Shown: positions 27,299 through 35,745 of the stretch, in pieces
Position numbering within the stretch: the stretch's first letter is position 1
Layout: each line of letters starts with the position of its first letter
From: Streptomyces sp. Ru72
Lineage (GTDB): Bacteria; Actinomycetota; Actinomycetes; Streptomycetales; Streptomycetaceae
NCBI RefSeq assembly: GCF_002920635.1
Contig: NZ_PQSR01000062.1
Location: forward strand, 1-47,320
Length of the DNA stretch: 47,320 nucleotides
Reading direction: 5' to 3'
Translations under genes and position numbers: made by a program
The notes under the pieces: model-generated
Database searches by the model: none
Told to the model about the DNA's origin: nothing
The model's input: the letters and a program-made list of their open reading frames with translations, nothing else

Positions 27299-28290
27299 CG
27301 GCCGACCAGCTGGCCACCGTCGCCGAGCGGCCCGGCCACGCCCAGCGCGCAGACCGCGCTCGGACCGCGCGGCGGCAGACCTCCGTCGCGGCGCGGCGGC
27401 ACCGCGCGTTCTACATGTTCACCGCGCCCTGGATCAGCGGTTTCCTGCTGCTGACCATCGGCCCCATGGCGTTCGCGCTGTGGCTGAGCTTCACCACGTT
27501 CGACGGCCTCTCCCCGAACTGGCACTGGATCGGCCTCGCCAACTACCGAGAGCTGCTGAGCGACTCGGTCACCTGGGGCGCCCTGGGCCGGACCGGTCTG
27601 TTCGCGGTGACCTCCGTGCCCCTGTCGATCGTCGCGGGTCTCGCGCTCGCGGTCCTGGTCAACCGGCCGATCAAGGCCCGCGGCATCTTCCGCACCCTGC
27701 TCTACCTGCCGGCCGTCGTACCGCCGGTCGGCGCGGGACTCATCTTCAAGCAGCTCTTCGACACCAACTCCGGCGCCACCAATGGCGTCCTCAACATCTT
27801 CGGGCTCGACGCCGTCGCCTGGCTCAGCGACCCTTACGCCCGCTACGTGCTGCTGATGACCGTGCTGTGGGGGGCGGGCAACGTCATGATCATCTCGCTG
27901 GCCGGACTTCAGGACATCCCCCGCGAACTCCACGAGGCCGCCCGGGTCGACGGCGCCGGCGCCTGGCGCACCTTCCGCAACGTCACCGTGCCGCTGCTGT
28001 CGCCGGTGCTGCTCTTCCAGGCCGTGACCGGCGTGATCGCCTCCGTGCAGACCGTCATGCCGCTGCTGCTGGCGTCCATGCCGCCGCCTGGGGGCGTCAC
28101 GTCCGTCCCGCAGTCCAACTACCTGTACATGATGCATGTGTTCGCGGAGTACTTCGCCTACGGCCGTTTCGGCTACGCCTCCGCACTGCTGTGGGTGCTG
28201 TTCGTGCTGATCCTCATGGTGACCGGACTCATCTTCAAGACCACGTCCGGCGTGGTGTTCTACAACGTCGACCCGGAGGCGAAGAAGTGA
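27295..28290 (+). CDS. Carbohydrate ABC transporter permease (MalF type), second importer
   Basis: 331 residues with an unusually Arg-rich, Ala-rich 38-residue cytosolic tail, six spans and the EAA loop ELHEAARVDGAGAWRTFRNVTVP near 215-235. It starts within the binding-protein stop (ATGA) and ends overlapped by the next permease, so all three are co-translated. Confidence 0.9.
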   Translation: MTADQLATVAERPGHAQRADRARTARRQTSVAARRHRAFYMFTAPWISGFLLLTIGPMAFALWLSFTTFDGLSPNWHWIGLANYRELLSDSVTWGALGRTGLFAVTSVPLSIVAGLALAVLVNRPIKARGIFRTLLYLPAVVPPVGAGLIFKQLFDTNSGATNGVLNIFGLDAVAWLSDPYARYVLLMTVLWGAGNVMIISLAGLQDIPRELHEAARVDGAGAWRTFRNVTVPLLSPVLLFQAVTGVIASVQTVMPLLLASMPPPGGVTSVPQSNYLYMMHVFAEYFAYGRFGYASALLWVLFVLILMVTGLIFKTTSGVVFYNVDPEAKK

Positions 28291-29111
28291 CCGTCCGGCT
28301 GCCTCGCCTCGCCCTGTACGCGGCGCTCGTCGTCATCACCGGCCTGTTCCTCGGCCCGTTCGGCTGGCTGGTGATCACCGCCCTGAAGTCCCTCCCGGAA
28401 CTCGCGGCCTCGCCCGTGCACTGGTGGCCCGACCACCTCCAGTGGGGGAACTTCAAGGAGGCGTTCACCAATGTCGACTTCCTCGGCTACGCCCGCAACT
28501 CCCTCATCATCGCCCTGATCTACGCCACGCTCGTCACCTTGAGCTCGGCATGGGTGGGCTTCGGCTTCGCACGCCTGTCCGCACCCGGCAAGAAGCAGCT
28601 GTTCGGAATTCTGCTCGGCACGATGATGCTGCCGCAGATGATCACGCTCTTCCCGACCTACCTGATCTTCGCGAAGCTCGGCATGGTCGACACGTACTGG
28701 CCTTGGGTGTTGTGGGGCATGTCGGGCGCCCCGTTCCTCATCTTCCTCTTCCGGCAGTTCTTCGCCGGGATGCCGCGTGAGCTGGAAGAGGCCGCGATCG
28801 TCGACGGCTGCGGCTGGGGCGGTGTCTTCTGGCGGATCTTCCTGCCGCAGTCCTGGCCGGCGCTTGCCACCAGTTTCGTCATCGCCTTCACCTGGAGCTG
28901 GGGCGACTACATCGCTCCGATGCTGCTGCTGTCCAACGACCGCTCCACGCTCGCGGTCGCCATCTCCACCTCGTACGTCAACGCCCAGGGCCTGCCGGTC
29001 AACAACTTGATCGCGGCGGGCACCGTGATGTACGTCGTGCCCATTCTGCTGATCTTCCTCGTGGCCCAGCGCGGCTTCGTCACCGGGATGTCCACCTCCG
29101 GTCTCAAGTGA
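28287..29111 (+). CDS. Carbohydrate ABC transporter permease (MalG type), second importer
   Basis: 274 residues, six spans, EAA loop ELEEAAIVDGCGWGGVFWRIFLP near 165-187. GTG 28287 overlaps the preceding stop (GTGA). As with the first importer there is no ATP-binding subunit in the operon. Confidence 0.9.
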   Translation: MTVRLPRLALYAALVVITGLFLGPFGWLVITALKSLPELAASPVHWWPDHLQWGNFKEAFTNVDFLGYARNSLIIALIYATLVTLSSAWVGFGFARLSAPGKKQLFGILLGTMMLPQMITLFPTYLIFAKLGMVDTYWPWVLWGMSGAPFLIFLFRQFFAGMPRELEEAAIVDGCGWGGVFWRIFLPQSWPALATSFVIAFTWSWGDYIAPMLLLSNDRSTLAVAISTSYVNAQGLPVNNLIAAGTVMYVVPILLIFLVAQRGFVTGMSTSGLK

Positions 29112-29167
29112 CCGCCTCCTTCTCCCTGTCTGTCTCTCATCTCCCCGCTCAGTTAAGGAACTTCTCC

Positions 29168-30952
29168 ATGAACGACACCCAGGGCACCGGCATGACCCGG
29201 CGCACGGTTCTCCAGGCCGCGGGCGCCGCTGCAGCCGCGTACTCCCTGGTCGGCGCGGCGGCCGCCACCGCGAGAGCCGACGACACGCCCGCATCGACCG
29301 ACAAGCTGGTGGTCTACCCCATCCCGAGCGGGGTCCCGACCAACCTGAGCTACTCCGTCAAGGCCCGTACCCCGGGCGGCGACTGGCAGACGGTGCCCGT
29401 CTACCGCGCGAGAGCGAAGCAGATCGACGCGAACACGGGCAGCGGTCCGGTGTTCAACTCCTCGGTCGCCATGTTCGACTTCCAGGGCACCGTGGAGGTC
29501 GCCGTCACGTCCGCCAAGGGCACGATCGGCACCGCGCGGATCCGCCCGCTGTCGTACGGCACCCAGTTCACGGTGGACGGCGCGACGATCGGCTTCACCC
29601 TCACCGAGCCGCGCAACCTCTCCATCGAGGTCGACGGCGACATTTTCAACAACCTGCAGCTGCACGCCAACCCGATCGAGACCAACGTCCCCGATCCCGA
29701 CGACGAGGACGTCCTCTACTTCGGCCCCGGCCTGCACAAGACCACCAACAACGTACTGACCGTGCCCAGCGGCAAGACGGTCTACCTGGCCGGAGGTGCG
29801 GTGCTGACGTCGCAGGTGGCGTTCCAGAACGTGGAGAACGCCCGGCTGCGGGGCCGCGGCGTGCTGTACAACTCCCCGAGCGGCGTGCTGGTCGAGTACT
29901 CGAAGAACATCGAGATCGACGGCGTGACGGTGCTCAACCCCAGCAGCGGCTATGCGATCACCGTGGGCCAGTCCCAGCAGGTCACGATTCACAACTTCCA
30001 CGCCTACAGCCACGGCCAGTGGGGCGACGGCATCGACATCTTCTGCAGCCAGGACGTCCTGATCGACAACGTCTGGATGCGCAACGCCGACGACTGTATC
30101 GCGATCTACGCCCACCGCTGGAACTACTACGGCGACTGCCGCAACATCACCGTCCGCAACTCCACCCTCTGGGCGGACGTCGCGCACCCGATCAACGTCG
30201 GAACCCACGGCAACACCGACAACCCGGAGACCCTCGAGAACCTCGTCTTCAGCAACATCGACATCCTCGACCACCGCGAACCGCAGATGAACTACCAGGG
30301 CTGCATCGCGCTCAACCCCGGCGACAGCAACCTGGTGAGCAACGTCCGCGCCCAGGACATCCGGGTGGAGGACTTCCGCTGGGGCCAGCTCCTCAACATG
30401 CGGGTCATGTTCAACACGACGTACAACACCTCCGTCGGCCGGGGCATCGACGGCGTCTACATCAAGAACCTCTCCTACAACGGCACGCACGCCAACCCGG
30501 CGATCCTCGTCGGCTACGATGCGGACCACGCCATCAAGAACGTCACCTTCCAGAACCTCGTCATCAACGGCAAGTTCATCGGCAACGGGATGAGGAAGCC
30601 CGGCTGGTACACGTTCTGGGACATGATGCCGGGGTACGCCAACGAGCACGTGATCAACACCCGGTTCCTGAACTCCACCGACGCCACCTCCACGAACGCG
30701 CCCCAGATCACCAGCCCCGACCAGGCCGCCGGCACCAAGAACCAGGTCTTCAACTACCTGATCACGGCAAGTGAGCTGCCGACGTCGTTCAGCGCGGCGG
30801 GACTGCCGAAGGGGCTGGACATCGACACCGGCACCGGCCTGATCTCCGGCGTCATGAGGGACAACGTCGGCTCCTTCGACGTCACCGTGTCGGCCACCAA
30901 CAGCGTGGGCACCGCGACCCGGACCGTCACGCTCACCGTGCAGCACCCGTGA
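29168..30952 (+). CDS. Secreted right-handed beta-helix glycoside hydrolase (GH28/GH49-like) with putative Ig domain
   Basis: Exported enzyme of 594 residues. Tat signal at 1-40 (MTRRTVLQAAG...AARA). Residues about 45-175 are a beta-rich N-terminal domain (RNLSIEVDGDIFNNLQL closes it). About 180-520 is a parallel beta-helix: DVLYFGPGLHKT, TVYLAGGAVL, ENARLRGRGVL, then the active-site region GDGIDIFCS, NADDCIAIYAH (paired Asp) and NVGTHG, which resemble the polygalacturonase/dextranase acid arrangement. About 525-594 is a He_PIG-like domain (GLPKGLDIDTGTGLISG). The N-terminal domain plus helix recalls GH49; the motifs also suit GH28. Substrate unresolved: pectic or other polysaccharide. ATG 29168 follows AAGGAA; it starts 57 bases after the permease. 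Confidence 0.75.
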   Translation: MNDTQGTGMTRRTVLQAAGAAAAAYSLVGAAAATARADDTPASTDKLVVYPIPSGVPTNLSYSVKARTPGGDWQTVPVYRARAKQIDANTGSGPVFNSSVAMFDFQGTVEVAVTSAKGTIGTARIRPLSYGTQFTVDGATIGFTLTEPRNLSIEVDGDIFNNLQLHANPIETNVPDPDDEDVLYFGPGLHKTTNNVLTVPSGKTVYLAGGAVLTSQVAFQNVENARLRGRGVLYNSPSGVLVEYSKNIEIDGVTVLNPSSGYAITVGQSQQVTIHNFHAYSHGQWGDGIDIFCSQDVLIDNVWMRNADDCIAIYAHRWNYYGDCRNITVRNSTLWADVAHPINVGTHGNTDNPETLENLVFSNIDILDHREPQMNYQGCIALNPGDSNLVSNVRAQDIRVEDFRWGQLLNMRVMFNTTYNTSVGRGIDGVYIKNLSYNGTHANPAILVGYDADHAIKNVTFQNLVINGKFIGNGMRKPGWYTFWDMMPGYANEHVINTRFLNSTDATSTNAPQITSPDQAAGTKNQVFNYLITASELPTSFSAAGLPKGLDIDTGTGLISGVMRDNVGSFDVTVSATNSVGTATRTVTLTVQHP

Positions 30953-30982
30953 TGCGGCATCACTGATCCAGGAGACACCCCC

Positions 30983-33900
30983 GTGACCCCCGTGCTTCCC
31001 CTCAGCAGACGCTCGTTCCTTGGCGCGGCGGGGTTCGTGCTCGCCGCCGGAGGCGGACTGCTGTCCGCCTCCGCCGCGGCGGCCCGGGCCCAGGCCGACA
31101 CCACCACGCTCCGGGCCTTCACCCACCCCGGACTACTGCACAGCGCCGACGACCTGGCCCGCATGAAGGCAGCGGTCGCCGCCAAGGAATCCCCGATCTA
31201 CGACGGCTTCCTCGCGCTCGCGGCCCACTCGCGCTCGAAGCCGACGTACACGATCCAGAACACCGGCCAGATCACCTCCTGGGGCCGTGGCCCCACCAAC
31301 TTCCAGAACCAGGCCGTCGCCGATTCGGCCGCCGCCTACCAGCTCGCCCTGATGTGGCGCATCACCGGAAACCGCGCCTACGCCGACAAGGCCCGCGACA
31401 TCCTCAACGTGTGGTCGGCCTCCCTGACGGCCATCACCGGGGCCGACGGTCCGCTCGGCGCGGGTCTGCAGGCGTTCAAGTTCGTCAACGCAGCCGAGCT
31501 GCTCCGGCACAGCGACTACGACGGCTGGACGGACTCCGACGTGGCCCGCTGCGAGGACTCCTTCCTCACCGTCTGGTATCCCGCCGTCTCCGGTTACATG
31601 CTCTACGCCAACGGCAACTGGGACCTGACATCCATTCAGTCCATCATGGCCATCGGTGTGTTCTGCGAGGAGCGCACCCTCTTCGAGGACGCCCTGAGGT
31701 TCGCCGCCGCCGGCGCGGGCAACGGCAGCGTCCTGCACCGTATCGTCACCGACGCCGGCCAGGGCCAGGAGTCGGGCCGCGACCAGGGCCACGAGCAGCT
31801 CGCGGTCGGCCTCATGGGCGACGCCGCACAGGTCGCCTGGAACCAGGGCGTCGACCTGTGGGGATTCGACGACAACCGCATCCTGGCGAACGCCGAATAC
31901 GCCGCCCGCTACAACCTCGGCGGCGACGTCCCCTTCGTCCCCGACCTGGACCGCACCGGCAAGTACATCAAGACGGCCGTCTCCGCCATTTCCCGCGGCA
32001 CCCTCCCGCCGATCTACGAGATGTACTACGCCCACTACGCGGGCGTCCGCGGGCTCGACGCCCCCTACACCAAGGCGGCCGTCTTCCGCGGCACGGGCGG
32101 CGCCCGCGTCGTCGAGGGCAGCAACGACGACCTGCCCAGCTGGGGCACCCTCACCTACGCCGGTACGACCGCGCCCAGTCCCACCGTCCCGGCCGCCCCG
32201 GCGGGTGTCACGGCAATCGGCGGCGGCAAGTCCGTCACCGTGACCTGGCTGCCGACCGCGTGGACCGACACGTACACGGTCCTACGGGCCACCGCCCCCG
32301 ACGGCCCCTACGAGCAGATCGCGACCGGGGTCGACAAGACGACGTACACCGACAGCGACGCGCGCGGAGGCCGCGTCCACTACTACACCGTCACCGCCAC
32401 CAACTCCCAAGGCGGCAGTGCGAGCTCTGCCTGGGCGGCGGCCGCCGCCGGGCTCCCCGAGTCCTGGGCGACGCAGGACGTCGGCGAGGTGACGATCCCC
32501 GGTTCGGCCGTCTTCGACGGCGAACGGTTCGTGCTGGAGGCGTCCGGCACCGCCGACACCTACCGTCTGGCCCACCTGCCGCTGGCCGGCGACGGCACGA
32601 TCACCGCCCGGGTCGTGTTCCCCCTCAGCTCCCAGTACTCCAAGATCGGCGTCACCCTGCGCGCCTCCCTGGACGCGGACGCGGCCCACGCCTCGATGCT
32701 GATCCAGGGGCTGCCGCTGCACACCTGGAGCGGCGTGTGGACCGTACGCCCCCAGAACGGGGCCGGCATCTCCGCCACCGGAAGCACGCCCGTGCCGCCC
32801 TCCCAGCAGCAGGCGATCACCTCGAGCGCCGGCTTCCCGATCTCCAACCTCGGCACGCTGCCCGAGTCGGCGACCCCGCTCGAGGCCCCGTACGTCGAGG
32901 GCGCGGGCGACGGCTATCGGATGCGCATGCCCTACTGGGTGCGGGTGACCCGCCGGGGCGACCTCTGCACCGGCGCGATCTCGCCGGACGGCATCCGCTG
33001 GACCGAAGTCGGTTCCACCCGGGTCGAGTTGGGGCACACCGCATACGCGGGTCTGGCCCTCACCTCGTGTCTCGGCGTCGACCAGGACTACGCCGAGACC
33101 GGTACCGGCGCCTTCGACAACGTCAGCGTCACCTCCCGCACCCGCGGCGAGGTCTGGTCCGTGCCGCGTCCCGCCCGCACCGCCACCGATCTGAGGGCCA
33201 CCGCGGGCGCCGACGCGGTGGAGCTGGCCTGGACCGACCCCGACCTCGCGGGCCGCTACAAGGTGCTGCGGTCGACGCAGGCCGACGGACCGTACGAGAC
33301 GATCGCCGCCAGCGTCGGACCGGTCGGCTTCGGCGCCCGTATCCGGTACGCGGACGCCACCGGCACGCCCGGCACGACGTACCACTACGTCGTCGCCAAG
33401 ACGAACTGCGCCGGACGCGGCCCCCTGTCGGACCCGGCCACCGCGACCATGCCGACGCCGTCGGTGCCACAGGTCACCTCCGCGACGGCGGCGTTCGCCA
33501 ACAAGGGCGTACCCTTCCGGTTCCTGCTGCGAGGTTCGCACGAGCCCGTTCGGTTCGCGGCGGACGGCCTGCCCGACGGGCTCGGTGTCGACAAGCGCAC
33601 CGGCCTGGTCTCCGGAACGCCCGACGAGACCGGTGAGTTCAGCGTCACGACCACCGCGGGCAACGCGGCCGGTGACGCCACCGGCACCCTCACCCTCACG
33701 GTCGGCACCCCGCCGCCGGACCCCTGGACGTACGGCGACCTCGGGGACGTCGTCCTCGACGACCGCGCCTTCGGCACCTTGGGCGTGGTCGCCATCCAGA
33801 CCCCCGGCAGCACCTCCTACGAGGACGGGACCTTCGTGGTGAGGGGCGCCGGGACCGACCTCAACGCCAACAGCCAGGGAATGACGGGCCAGTTCGTACG

Positions 33901-34321
33901 ACGGCCCGTCACCGGCGACTGCGAGGTGACCGCCCGGCTGGTCTCCCGCAGCGGGGTGAGCGGCGACCGGGTGGGGCTGCTCATGGCCAAGTCCCTGTCG
34001 CCGTTCGACCAGGCGGCCGGGGCCATCGTCACCGGCGGCACCAGCGCCCAGCTCATGCTGCGCACGACCGTCGCCGGAAAGTCCGCCTTCACGGGCAACG
34101 CGGCGGTCACCGCCCCCTGCCTGCTGCGGCTGAAGCGCGCCGGGACGAGCTTCGCCGCGTCCGTCTCCACCGATGACGGCGTCACCTGGACCGCCCTCGC
34201 CGTGGGCGACATCCCCGGCTTCGGTGACGCCCCCTACTACGTGGGCCTCGTGGTCTGCTCACGCAACCCGCTGGCCCTCGGCACCTCCCAGTTCGATGAG
34301 GTGAGCATCACCACGACATAG
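30983..34321 (+). CDS. Secreted multidomain alginate-lyase-fold enzyme
   Basis: 1112 residues. Tat signal LSRRSFLGAAGFVLAAG at the N-terminus. About 40-395: an alginate-lyase-type (alpha/alpha) barrel with HPGLLHSADDLARMK, YANGNWDLTSIQSIMAIG (Asn candidate) and QESGRDQGH at about 262-270 (Arg/His candidates). Then FN3 (about 396-490), a concanavalin-like beta-sandwich (about 491-728), a second FN3 (about 729-825), a He_PIG-like repeat (about 826-910, GLPDGLGVDKRTGLVSG) and another beta-sandwich to the end. Known families with this barrel (PL5, PL38 and relatives) cleave uronate polymers by beta-elimination. Start GTG 30983 has CAGGAGA ahead; 30 bases after the beta-helix gene. Substrate cannot be read from sequence. 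Confidence 0.7.
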   Translation: MTPVLPLSRRSFLGAAGFVLAAGGGLLSASAAAARAQADTTTLRAFTHPGLLHSADDLARMKAAVAAKESPIYDGFLALAAHSRSKPTYTIQNTGQITSWGRGPTNFQNQAVADSAAAYQLALMWRITGNRAYADKARDILNVWSASLTAITGADGPLGAGLQAFKFVNAAELLRHSDYDGWTDSDVARCEDSFLTVWYPAVSGYMLYANGNWDLTSIQSIMAIGVFCEERTLFEDALRFAAAGAGNGSVLHRIVTDAGQGQESGRDQGHEQLAVGLMGDAAQVAWNQGVDLWGFDDNRILANAEYAARYNLGGDVPFVPDLDRTGKYIKTAVSAISRGTLPPIYEMYYAHYAGVRGLDAPYTKAAVFRGTGGARVVEGSNDDLPSWGTLTYAGTTAPSPTVPAAPAGVTAIGGGKSVTVTWLPTAWTDTYTVLRATAPDGPYEQIATGVDKTTYTDSDARGGRVHYYTVTATNSQGGSASSAWAAAAAGLPESWATQDVGEVTIPGSAVFDGERFVLEASGTADTYRLAHLPLAGDGTITARVVFPLSSQYSKIGVTLRASLDADAAHASMLIQGLPLHTWSGVWTVRPQNGAGISATGSTPVPPSQQQAITSSAGFPISNLGTLPESATPLEAPYVEGAGDGYRMRMPYWVRVTRRGDLCTGAISPDGIRWTEVGSTRVELGHTAYAGLALTSCLGVDQDYAETGTGAFDNVSVTSRTRGEVWSVPRPARTATDLRATAGADAVELAWTDPDLAGRYKVLRSTQADGPYETIAASVGPVGFGARIRYADATGTPGTTYHYVVAKTNCAGRGPLSDPATATMPTPSVPQVTSATAAFANKGVPFRFLLRGSHEPVRFAADGLPDGLGVDKRTGLVSGTPDETGEFSVTTTAGNAAGDATGTLTLTVGTPPPDPWTYGDLGDVVLDDRAFGTLGVVAIQTPGSTSYEDGTFVVRGAGTDLNANSQGMTGQFVRRPVTGDCEVTARLVSRSGVSGDRVGLLMAKSLSPFDQAAGAIVTGGTSAQLMLRTTVAGKSAFTGNAAVTAPCLLRLKRAGTSFAASVSTDDGVTWTALAVGDIPGFGDAPYYVGLVVCSRNPLALGTSQFDEVSITTT

Positions 34322-34348
34322 ATCCCCCCACGGATCGGAGATGCACGA

Positions 34349-35605
34349 ATGAGCCGCGAAGATCTCCACCCGGCACCACAGTCCCCCCACACAGGGCCCA
34401 GTCGGCGGGGCGTCCTGCGCGCCGCCGGCGGGCTCGCCGCCGCCGGCCTGATCAGCGCCGCCACCATGCGGTCGGCGGGAGCCGCCCCGACCACCTGGAC
34501 CCACCCCGGCGCCCTGCACAACTGGGGTGATCTCAACCGGGCCAAGGTCAAGGTCGCCGCCGGCACCACCCCCTGGTTCTCCGGCTGGCAGCGCCTGACC
34601 GGCAACTCCCACTCCGCGTCCACCTGGACGCCCAACCCCCAGTCCATCGTCTACCGGGGTTCGGGATACCCCGAGAACTACGGGATCCTCTACAACGACA
34701 TCGCCGCCGCCTACCAGAATGCGCTGCGCTGGTGGGTCGCCGGCACCAGCGCCAACGCCGACTGCGCCGTCAGGATCTGCAACGCCTGGTCGAAGACCCT
34801 GACCTCGATCCAGGGCAGCGCCGACCGGTTCCTCGCCGCCGGCATCTACGGCTGGCAGTTCGCCAACGTCGGCGAGCTGATGCGCGACTATCCGGGCTTC
34901 GACCTCGCCGGGTTCAAGAAGATGATGCTCAACGTCTTCTACCCGATGAACAACGACTTCCTGGTCCACCACAACGGCGCCTGCATCACGAACTACTGGG
35001 CCAACTGGGACCTGTGCAACATGGCGTCCGTTCTCGCCACAGCGATCCTGTGCGAGGACGGCGCCAAGTACGACCAGGCCGTCGACTACTTCTACAGCGG
35101 CGCGGGCAACGGCTCCATCAAGCACGCCGTCCCCTACCTGTACACGGACTCGGCCGGCTACGCCCTCGGCCAGTGGCAGGAGTCGGGCCGCGACCAGGGC
35201 CACACCATGATGGGCATGGGCCAGATGGGCGCGATCTGCGAGATGGCCTGGAACCAGGGCACCGACCTGTACAGCTACGACAGCAGGAGGTTCTTCAAGG
35301 CGGCCCAGTACGTCGCCAAGTACAACATCGGCCAGGACGTGCCGTACACCACCTACACCTGGGGCAGCGGCACGACCTGCGCCCAGAACGCGCAGACGGT
35401 GATCTCCTCCTCCTCCCGCGGACAGATCCGCCCGGTGTGGGCGATGCTCCACTTCCACTACAACCGGCGCCTGTACCTCGACGACAAGTACATCTCGGCG
35501 ATGTACTACAACCTCGTCGCCCCCGAGGGCGGCGGCGGTGACTACGGCTCCACCAGCGGCGGCTACGACCAGCTCGGCTTCGGCACGCTGACGTACGCCA
35601 AGTAG
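34349..35605 (+). CDS. Secreted single-domain alginate-lyase-fold enzyme, paralogue of preceding gene
   Basis: 418 residues with a Tat signal (PSRRGVLRAAGGLAAAGL). The mature part is one (alpha/alpha) barrel matching the first 390 residues of the preceding 1112-residue protein: HPGALHNWGDLNRAKVKV, NYWANWDLCNMASVLATAILCEDG, GAGNGSIKHAV and QWQESGRDQGHTMMGMGQMG (E278-H285), ending LPSW/GQLGFGTLTYA-like. It has no accessory domains. ATG 34349 lies 27 bases after the previous stop, with CGGAGATG near. The pair probably attack the same or related uronate-containing polymer, one anchored to substrate by its added domains. Confidence 0.72.
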   Translation: MSREDLHPAPQSPHTGPSRRGVLRAAGGLAAAGLISAATMRSAGAAPTTWTHPGALHNWGDLNRAKVKVAAGTTPWFSGWQRLTGNSHSASTWTPNPQSIVYRGSGYPENYGILYNDIAAAYQNALRWWVAGTSANADCAVRICNAWSKTLTSIQGSADRFLAAGIYGWQFANVGELMRDYPGFDLAGFKKMMLNVFYPMNNDFLVHHNGACITNYWANWDLCNMASVLATAILCEDGAKYDQAVDYFYSGAGNGSIKHAVPYLYTDSAGYALGQWQESGRDQGHTMMGMGQMGAICEMAWNQGTDLYSYDSRRFFKAAQYVAKYNIGQDVPYTTYTWGSGTTCAQNAQTVISSSSRGQIRPVWAMLHFHYNRRLYLDDKYISAMYYNLVAPEGGGGDYGSTSGGYDQLGFGTLTYAK

Positions 35606-35617
35606 CACACAGCAGGG

Positions 35618-35662
35618 CCGCACGGGCCCGCCGGCATCGGATCACCCGACGGGCCCGTGCGG
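35618..35662 (+). terminator. Hairpin terminator of the carbohydrate operon
   Basis: CCGCACGGGCCCG and CGGGCCCGTGCGG form a perfect 13-base stem, followed by AAAACAG. It lies 12 bases after the last lyase-like gene and marks the end of the second arm. Confidence 0.75.
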
Positions 35663-35745
35663 AAAACAGGGCGGCTGGGGGTGCGGATGCGGGTCCTGTT
35701 CCCTAGCGTGGCAGGGGTCGAAGTCTCCGGCTGGAGGGATCTGTC

